A DNA stretch of 25,048 nucleotides, taken from the NCBI GenBank assembly GCA_032718475.1, contig JAUCBJ010003964.1, forward strand, positions 1-25,048, written 5' to 3'. The translations under genes were made by a program, and so were the position numbers. Below, piece after piece: positions 19,315 to 25,048 of this stretch. Within the stretch, counting starts at the first letter, position 1. Each line of letters starts with the position of its first letter. Origin of the DNA: Nemertoderma westbladi. Taxonomy: Eukaryota; Xenacoelomorpha; Nemertodermatida; Nemertodermatidae. Below the pieces are notes generated by a model. The model made no database searches. It was given only the letters and a program-made list of their open reading frames with translations, and was not told the origin of the DNA.

Positions 19315-19521
19315 AACCATCTCATCTCGTTCAGTTGCTGAGTAAAACCGCTTGTGGTCGCAACTCCTACAAGCATCTCCGTAGTAGACCGTCGCAGTTT
19401 GATTAACTACCAACCGCCGACTTTTTGTATGACTAGCCGTTGGTTGAATACGTTTCACCAATCCATGGCCTACAGCTATGCTGCCGACTACAACGACAAT
19501 AACTGAATTGTATTTGCTCAT
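19300..19521 (-). CDS. Small minus-strand frame with signal-peptide-like start, doubtful
   Basis: The frame starts at ATG 19519-19521 in unique DNA and ends on entering the 14-bp satellite, 73 codons. The N-terminus MSKYNSVIVVVVGSIAVGHG resembles a signal peptide or anchor, and the rest is polar with two cysteines. A GTGAAA after the hydrophobic part could be a donor, making this a first exon. There is no homology I recognise and no promoter evidence, so it may be a chance frame. Confidence 0.2.
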   Translation of the reverse strand: MSKYNSVIVVVVGSIAVGHGLVKRIQPTASHTKSRRLVVNQTATVYYGDACRSCDHKRFYSATERDEMVVEYR

Positions 19522-19898
19522 TCTATTTATTTATTTATATTCTACAGTAGATAGCCATACTACATAACATTGACGATTGACCCGTCCCAGTAACCCTTTA
19601 ATTATACTTGTTCGTTTAACATTATTGTATTTTAATATATTAGGACGGATGAGATTGGTGTATTTTGCGTTAATGTAATTATTTTAATAACTCTTGTCAA
19701 TAAATATATAATATACACAATATGGGGTCTTTTGTTATCCTGGACCAAGTCTCCTCTTCTTGGGTTATGCGTGCATTAACTATTGCATAGAGATCCAATA
19801 ATGGTGCCCTTGTCAATAATGTAGCCATCGATGACTTTCTTTAATAAAACCTAATAAGTCATAAGATCACATGAATGAATAAGCTAACTGGTGCTGAT
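19522..19898. other. AT-rich spacer right of the satellite
   Basis: No gene is supported. It contains two AATAAA-type motifs (near 19700 and 19845) and a short ATG frame near 19720 of about 22 codons. Confidence 0.3.
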
Positions 19899-19900
19899 AG

Positions 19901-20124
19901 GAGCTGCATTGCGGACTGACAGCTACAGTACCACATTACTACCTGGTACAGTTAGTACTGTTGGAGGATCTCAGAACCTTTACATGGCAGTGGAAAATGA
20001 ACACCCGAATAATAAATGTGTTCTAATAGTTAATTTTAATCAACTGTGCCCCACTGGGTTAACCAATGTTGGTGTTTTCATTAATATTGATCATTCTACA
20101 TTCAGTCTTATCAATTACAATTAG
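19901..20124 (+). CDS. Candidate terminal exon, unrecognised protein
   Basis: After an in-frame stop at 19885-19887 and a weak acceptor-like GATAG (ending 19900), a + frame is open for 74 codons to TAG at 20122-20124. It reads protein-like, for example STVGGSQNLYMAVENEHP, then NNKCVLIVNFNQLCPTGL and VGVFINIDHSTFSL. It has no ATG near the start, so it would be a 3' exon. The polypyrimidine tract is poor and no good donor joins it in phase to the exon at 20500. No domain was recognised. Confidence 0.3.
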
Positions 20125-20499
20125 TGTTTGTTTACCGTGCAGATAGACTGACTGTCTTATATGATTTCAACATTTGTGGGCTTATCTAGAAATACATACT
20201 GTATGTAACTACAATGAGAACTAAATAATATATGTATGTTTGCTTATAAATTACATTGATTTATTGTGCAAATAAGTAATAATCATATGTTTGTTGAAAT
20301 ATTATAAATAATATAGACATAGAACATATTAATTATTATTGTAACAAACAATAATTTTATTAATTCCTATTCGGATTATTATACACATCAGTAGGTAGAT
20401 ATCTAACGGATTTTATGATCAAAGTAATATAGGAATATTATTCAAAACAATTTAATTGTATTTGTACACCCAAAATAAGCTTTCTCTCTCCCTCCCCAG
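20125..20499. other. AT-rich sequence, probable intron
   Basis: No features are seen except a strong polypyrimidine tract and acceptor at its right end (CTTTCTCTCTCCCTCCCCAG, ending 20499). Confidence 0.35.
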
Positions 20500-20661
20500 T
20501 TCAAATTCGCATGTACAAAACGCAATCCCATTATTCTTTTCATCACACCCTTTGATCGCAGTAAACCATTATTGTACTGTATAATTTGGATATGTGGTGT
20601 GTCTGATCCAGGATGCGGAATAACACAAATTGAAATTACCGGTACAGTCACTGACTTGTGA
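20500..20661 (+). CDS. Probable last coding exon of an unrecognised gene
   Basis: One of the best splice acceptors in the window (a 20-nt pyrimidine-rich tract ending CAG at 20499) is followed by 53 sense codons and TGA at 20659-20661. The product reads FKFACTKRNPIILFITPF, then DRSKPLLYCIIWICGVS and DPGCGITQIEITGTVTDL. It has four cysteines and no long hydrophobic tail, and ends in a beta-rich-looking segment. The coding call rests on the acceptor plus a frame with balanced, non-AT-biased residues. The upstream exon is unknown. The frame at 19901-20124 is a neighbour on the same strand but ends in its own stop, so the two may be alternative ends or unrelated. Confidence 0.4.
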   Translation, partial: FKFACTKRNPIILFITPFDRSKPLLYCIIWICGVSDPGCGITQIEITGTVTDL

Positions 20662-20914
20662 TACGTATAGCCGGTGTTCAGCTGTTAAACGTCACGGTTC
20701 GGATAGTAATCCATGAATATTATGAGAACGTTGTCAGCTGTCAGTCCCATTTTTTTTGTCACATATAGCAAGCAGTGTACTGTATTTTTAATTTTTTAAA
20801 ATAATCGAATTGTACGGCAGAAGAACTCGATTTCATGACAACGGATAAATTGTTAAAATAAGTGTAAACAAGCACGGTGTGGTATGTTCTTGTTGATGTT
20901 CCTTCCAATTTTCA

Positions 20915-21396
20915 ATGTCAGGTAAGTGTATTTTTGGTTGGACGCAACTCCATTCTGCTATTCCATTGGGAAGTCAAGATTTCTTAGCTGTATCCAATAA
21001 ACGGATGCCATATACGGTCCAACGCGAGCTTAAACTGTGGCACTGTCCGCTAAGGGGACACACAAGCAGTGACACACTAAATGGTGTCGTACCCAATGAG
21101 ACCATTGATCCGGCTGACCCAACACTCGCTGACGCTTCCAGCCACATTAGCAGTAAGTTTAAGTAAGCGTACCACCTACCGAGGAAGGCCATGGACTTGT
21201 TCTTTCAGAGGTTGCGTGGTCTCATATTCAGGTCTTGCACACGGCCAGTTTGGAATGTTTATACAACATCCAAACTGCGTCAGTCACTCCTATCTTAAAA
21301 CCATCCACCGTTTAGCCAATGCACTCTCTTGTTCCTCTTGTAGGAGGAATGTATGTTGGACGTATGAATGTGTTTGAACGTTTTGAGGATTTTTAG
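20915..21396 (+). CDS. Candidate small spliced gene, unrecognised product
   Basis: ATG at 20915 is followed after seven coding bases by a perfect donor, CAG/GTAAGT (20922-20927). An acceptor TTTCTTAG ends at 20987, giving a 66-bp intron. Exon 2 (20988-21152) is open in matching phase, reads KRMPYTVQRELKLWHCPLRG among others, and ends at another GTAAGT (21153). Two good pyrimidine-rich acceptors follow, at 21208 and 21343. Either keeps the frame: the first gives about 35 codons to TAG 21313, the second gives RGMYVGRMNVFERFEDF to TAG 21394. Since the 66-bp intron is itself open and in frame, retention is also possible. No family is recognised; three consensus splice signals in phase are the main support. 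Confidence 0.3.
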
Positions 21397-22025
21397 AGCA
21401 TTGGACGGCCAAAGATGGAAAATACACATGAACGATTGTGCACAACGATACCATGTCAACACTTCGAAAGGAAATCAGTGCCCATGACAACACTTCGAAT
21501 AACGAAAACTAACATTTTTGTAAACTTGTAACTTTTTTATAATTTAATAATTAATATCGTATTTATTCCAAGGTAAAATTAAAGCTAAATATTATATTAT
21601 ATGTTTCATGCAGGATTTCATGCTAGTATTAGCATGGGGTAAAACTTTACAATAAAAAGGCGCTCGTCAAACCAATATTTCGAAGTGATGACCATAAACC
21701 TGCACATCAACATCGTGATACACCGTGGCGAGTCCAATACATGTTAGTATGATGAGTATGATGATGTTAGCATGTATGATGAGAAGCTTCTCCTTAAACA
21801 AAGTATAATCTATAGGGTTTAAATGCCAATACAGTATCCATTATTGTTAATAGAAATTAGGCGGAATTTGATATTTTGAATCATTACTCAACATTTCCTA
21901 TGAACGGTCAACAAAAATCTCAACATCAATATTTAGTCTATTAAAACAGTTAAATACAAAGCAGTTGATTGCTCCATTGTTGATGATAATCAAATTACTC
22001 TCGCTACATTCTACTATATACGGAA
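21397..22025. other. Intergenic / 5' region of the fibrinogen-domain gene
   Basis: It holds an 18-bp direct repeat CCATGWCAACACTTCGAA (21451-21468 and 21482-21499), a small hairpin CATGCTA-GTAT-TAGCATG (21619-21636) and a short patch of ATGATG-type repeats near 21740-21780. No clear TATA box at a useful distance from the ATG at 22026 was seen; the TATATA at about 22015 is too close to it. Confidence 0.35.
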
Positions 22026-23297
22026 ATGGAGGGTTACGTCCCGGTGGCAAAAGAAGATACGCAAATGGGAATGACGAGAATGTTACCTGAAGAAGAATAC
22101 GACGACTTTAGCCGAGAGCCGGATAATACCAACGGAAACGGGGGGCCAATACAAGTTGACGATGGTTACCAGTTTGTTAATTACAAGGGTGAGCCAGTAA
22201 GCAGTACAGGAGAAGTAGTCGCGGAACCAGTGAGAAGTAAGAATAATGCAGTCAGGCAACCAATAAGTAGTAAGGATGATACAGTCATGGAAAAGGAACC
22301 AATAAGAAGACAGGGAGCTACTAACGAAGCAATCCTAATGCAGGAAAGTGCGAATATGGATAACTCACTGAAAACATCTGTAACTTACGACCATATCCAG
22401 GACACAAAAGTTCGATCGAAGTACCCCAAAATTCTGTGGGTATTGATATCAATTATTGGGATACTTATTCTAATTGTTGTCATAGCAACAATTGTTGCGA
22501 CTATGGTTGCGAATAAAGGATTCCTTGCCGATAAACTTGATATTTTGGAACAATCAACCAACCAACAAATACAGATGCTGAATAAGGAAATTGTTAAGCA
22601 AAAAAACCAATACAACGAACTTGAGGTTCACCTTAAAGAAATATCGGATAAATTCAATGTACACCAGAATAAATTATGTTATGACCACCAAGAGAACAAT
22701 ACCATTGCAATACAATACAGCCATGTTTTTAAAGACTGGGTCAGGTGTGAGACAACAGTCCCCAATGGACCATGGTTGGTAATACAAAGACGAATTAATG
22801 GAAATGTCAAATTCAATGAAAATTGGGAACTTTATAAAAAGGGTTTCGGTGATGCGAATGAGTTTTGGTTAGGGTTACAATCCATGTACGAGCTTACAAA
22901 GGATGTCGGTTTAGTAATGAGAGTTGATCTGTGGTGGAATGGAATCTATAAATACGCTGAGTTTGAGTATTTTAGAGTTCAGTTTGCCTCTTCCGAATAT
23001 AAGATGAATGTGTCTGGGTTTTCTGGTACAGCCGGCGATAGCTTAGCCTATCACAACGGCGCTTTCTTCTCTACTATTGATGACGACAATGACTACACGG
23101 ATAATGAGAACTGCGCGGATGTATTCCAGTCGGGATGGTGGTTTAGGGAATGCGATAAGTCGCTAAGCTACAAGCGGCAGTCCAACCTAAACGGCGTTTA
23201 CGGTTTAGGGAATTACGAGGGGGTCTACTGGGAGACATTCACAGGGGCTGAGTCAGCAGACAAGGTGGAAATAAAACTCAATGTCCGCGGAATATAG
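22026..23297 (+). CDS. Type II membrane protein with fibrinogen-related domain (FIBCD1-like architecture)
   Basis: A single open frame of 423 residues from ATG 22026 to TAG 23295-23297. Residues 1-133 are a hydrophilic, presumably cytoplasmic tail. Residues 136-162 form a long hydrophobic helix (WVLISIIGILILIVVIATIV) and act as a signal anchor. Residues 166-216 have heptad-like coiled-coil character for oligomerisation. Residues 217-423 are a fibrinogen-related domain, with WLVIQRRINGNVKF, EFWLGL, YAEFEYFRV, FSGTAGDSLAYHNG, DDDNDYTDNENCA (calcium loop), SGWWFREC and SNLNGVYG. Cys363-Cys376 have the canonical 13-residue spacing; Cys218-Cys241 form a shortened first pair. The domain's N-terminal subdomain is degenerate, lacking the usual SGVY and CDM-GGGW blocks. 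The family includes innate pattern-recognition lectins; ligand and role here are unknown. A frame uninterrupted by introns suggests retroposition or intron loss. Confidence 0.85.
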   Translation: MEGYVPVAKEDTQMGMTRMLPEEEYDDFSREPDNTNGNGGPIQVDDGYQFVNYKGEPVSSTGEVVAEPVRSKNNAVRQPISSKDDTVMEKEPIRRQGATNEAILMQESANMDNSLKTSVTYDHIQDTKVRSKYPKILWVLISIIGILILIVVIATIVATMVANKGFLADKLDILEQSTNQQIQMLNKEIVKQKNQYNELEVHLKEISDKFNVHQNKLCYDHQENNTIAIQYSHVFKDWVRCETTVPNGPWLVIQRRINGNVKFNENWELYKKGFGDANEFWLGLQSMYELTKDVGLVMRVDLWWNGIYKYAEFEYFRVQFASSEYKMNVSGFSGTAGDSLAYHNGAFFSTIDDDNDYTDNENCADVFQSGWWFRECDKSLSYKRQSNLNGVYGLGNYEGVYWETFTGAESADKVEIKLNVRGI

Positions 23298-23474
23298 CGC
23301 TGTTGAATTACTCGTTACAAACTTTCGTATACTTTGAATTACTCGTGTACAACAGGACCAGGGACATTTAATTGCGTAAACTTAATTTAGTCAATATTAG
23401 TCCACGAATAAACATCGATACCCGAACGTTACGTTACGCTGTATGCATGAAACATGGTTGCCATTGCAACAATA
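23298..23474 (+). other. 3' UTR of the fibrinogen-domain gene
   Basis: The first AATAAA after the stop is at 23407-23412, which would give a 3' UTR of about 130 nt. Further AATAAA motifs at 23595-23600 and 23678-23683 lie in the foldback element and could give longer transcripts. Confidence 0.45.
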
Positions 23475-24038
23475 TGTAACATAATGCAACATAATGTAGT
23501 AATAGCTATTTACATACTTGTGTGTATAGTAGCACTTTACAGTGTGATGATCCGAGTGGCTTTGTTACACGAACGAGCGTAGTGAGTGAGTGAAAATAAA
23601 GCCACGAGGATCAGAACACTGTAAAGTACTTTGCAACAAGTATGTATGTAATTTTATTCCTATATGTTGCTGTATAAAATAAATGTAACAATGACATAAA
23701 TTATGTTATAAAAAAGTTAGCTTATATTTATGGTGGCGTTTGGTTGGAGCCATGTTAATAGCTACTGGTTATTAATAGCTACCGCTAGGTAATGCAGTAG
23801 GCCTATTTAGCTGTCAGGCAATTAATTATAAATGCCACCTATTGTTTACGTGATAACCAATGCCGCCGTAACTTTACAGCTCGCCGTAATTGGTTACCAC
23901 ATAAACAAGGGACATTACAACACCAATACAATGCTAATGTACAGGCCAATACAATGCTGCTGCTGTAATGTCCTCAATAGTTGTAAAGTGCTAATTAACA
24001 ACTTGCTGTTAATACTAACAGCGTTGAGTAATGTTACA
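23475..24038. mobile_element. Nested foldback element (MITE-like)
   Basis: The outer ends are TGTAACAT (23475-23482) and its complement (about 24031-24038), with patchy pairing inward, including TAGCACTTTACA near 23529 against TGTAAAGTGCTA near 23981. Inside are two better hairpins: arms 23513-23566 and 23594-23644 (about 50 nt, imperfect), and arms 23843-23861 and 23889-23907 (17 of 19 paired). A further perfect 10-nt pair is GGACATTACA (23910-23919) and its complement (23964-23973). No transposase frame is present, so a non-autonomous DNA element or two nested ones is the best reading. No clear target duplication was seen. Confidence 0.5.
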
Positions 24039-24450
24039 ATTTTGGAATAAAATCCTACAGTTCAATTTATATTTTAACACTATATCACTCTATCTTTTAT
24101 TAAAGAATTGAGCAACGAAAAAGTTCAAATTTAAGAATAAAATTACATTACAAACATATTTGTTTTCAAAATAGTTGTTTTATTTTTTTCAGAACACTAT
24201 GCCTTGAGAATAGTGTAAAAACTTATATTTTTTCCCATTTAATAAATAATTATTAAAAACAATTAATTAGTAAATATTTTCAAAATAATTATTTTATACA
24301 GCAAAATTAAAAGCATAGCTGTTCAATTAATGGAGAGGGACCCAACTACACTACGTTTGTCTATGGCCTATGGGCGGTCTTCTTATAGCCAGCTTGGTTT
24401 TTCTAGTTAATTAATAGGGCTGTCTTTGTTGATGTAGTCTAATGAGACAT

Positions 24451-24468
24451 GGGGGGGGGGGGGGGGGG
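24451..24468 (+). repeat. Poly-G homopolymer (18 G)
   Basis: An uninterrupted G run. Together with the C run 193 bp downstream it forms a potential inverted pair; weak similarity of the flanking bases suggests two opposite copies of the same short repeat. Confidence 0.9.
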
Positions 24469-24660
24469 ACTGGACGCAAAAACCCGCCTTGGCGAATTAA
24501 TATCCCGCCTCAATGGTAAATTCTCAATTTAGGTTATTTTAACCAAAACATAAACTAAACATAATATAATATAACAGGTTACAGTTTTATTTTTGAGAGT
24601 AATCAGCTGATATTTGCGTCGAATTTCCCCTGGAGAGGGAGGAATGTTTATTGCGCCCAT

Positions 24661-24682
24661 CCCCCCCCCCCCCCCCCCCCCC
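24661..24682 (+). repeat. Poly-C homopolymer (22 C)
   Basis: The longest homopolymer in the window. Its length is likely to be unreliable in sequencing and variable between individuals. Confidence 0.9.
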
Positions 24683-25048
24683 TATCTGATTCTAATGGGT
24701 CCAATAATACTCCTAAAGCCAACTATCTATGTATTCCTTTGCCACAGCTGTCAATGAATGTCTAAATACATACATCGCGACAAAATAATGTCAAAAAAAC
24801 GAAATATATCGAATACCACATATAGGATCGATCTGAAATTTTGTAACGCGATTATGAACCACCAAAGTAATGTTCTTGCAAAATTTAATTAAAAACGCCA
24901 GGGAGGAAGTGCCTGAACCTGGATTATGATCAGTGAGTGAGTCAGTCAGTCAGTGTTATATAAGCTGAGATTTTTACAGTAAGTATCCCGCTGTCGAGCG
25001 GGCTCCTAATTACTCTTTTCCGGGAAAAAATTATAATCATTGCAACAC

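Larger units (their letters stand above)
24039..25048. other. AT-rich intergenic DNA with homopolymers and short repeats
   Basis: No exon is supported. It contains the G and C homopolymers listed separately, a patch of GTGA/GTCA tetranucleotide repeats at about 24933-24956, and a hairpin CCCGCT-GTCG-AGCGGG at 24987-25002. The last 250 bp are more GC-balanced and may be the end of a dispersed element that continues past the window. Confidence 0.35.

Noticed and set aside
16527-19406. Tyr/Thr/Leu repeat proteins from the 14-bp satellite
   Set aside because: The frames arise from a stop-free unit and break wherever the CTAAATT variant introduces TAA.
21290-21493. 67-codon minus-strand frame
   Set aside because: It overlaps the better-supported plus-strand splice candidates and spans a short direct repeat; no domain.
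24987-25002. Rho-independent terminator (CCCGCT-GTCG-AGCGGG)
   Set aside because: The hairpin is real, but it is not followed by a T run and the genome is eukaryotic; a repeat-element feature is more likely.

Overview
The window looks like nuclear DNA of an invertebrate animal. It is AT-rich, with short GT-AG exons separated by AT-rich introns, AATAAA/ATTAAA poly(A) signals, a tRNA-derived SINE, foldback elements and very large tandem arrays. The recognisable proteins (a PWWP domain, a glypican C-terminus with a GPI signal, a membrane-anchored fibrinogen-related domain) are metazoan. The phylum cannot be fixed from this sequence, and I see nothing bacterial or viral.

Layout. 87-899 (+): open frame for a PWWP-like nuclear protein, followed by a probable 3' UTR. 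About 1740-2200: degenerate repeats. 2629-4790 (-): the 3' part of a spliced gene for a single-pass membrane protein, with three phase-compatible exons. 5235-5306: a TATA box with an NRF1-type palindrome. 5653-6505 (+): the last two coding exons of a glypican-like heparan sulfate proteoglycan, covering the Ser-Gly attachment cluster, a C-x4-C pair and the GPI signal. 6506-9100: 3' UTR, AT-rich spacer and one SINE. 9101-16385: a 7.3-kb G-rich 27-bp minisatellite that contains a near-perfect 2,119-bp tandem duplication and ends in a 120-bp higher-order repeat. 16632-19314: a 2.7-kb satellite of a 14-bp unit carrying the palindrome TACCGGTA. 19316-21400: small exon-like segments, the best being 20500-20661. 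22026-23297 (+): a complete uninterrupted frame for a type II membrane protein with a coiled coil and a fibrinogen-related domain, similar in architecture to FIBCD1. 23475-24038: nested foldback element. The rest is non-coding, with long G and C homopolymers.

There is no operon-like organisation. Three of the genes point to the cell surface (glypican, the minus-strand membrane protein, the fibrinogen-domain protein), but nothing shows that they act together. About 40% of the window is tandem repeat, and the long reading frames inside those repeats are by-products of the repeat unit. Most exon calls were made by eye from reading frame, splice sites and phase, and need transcript support.
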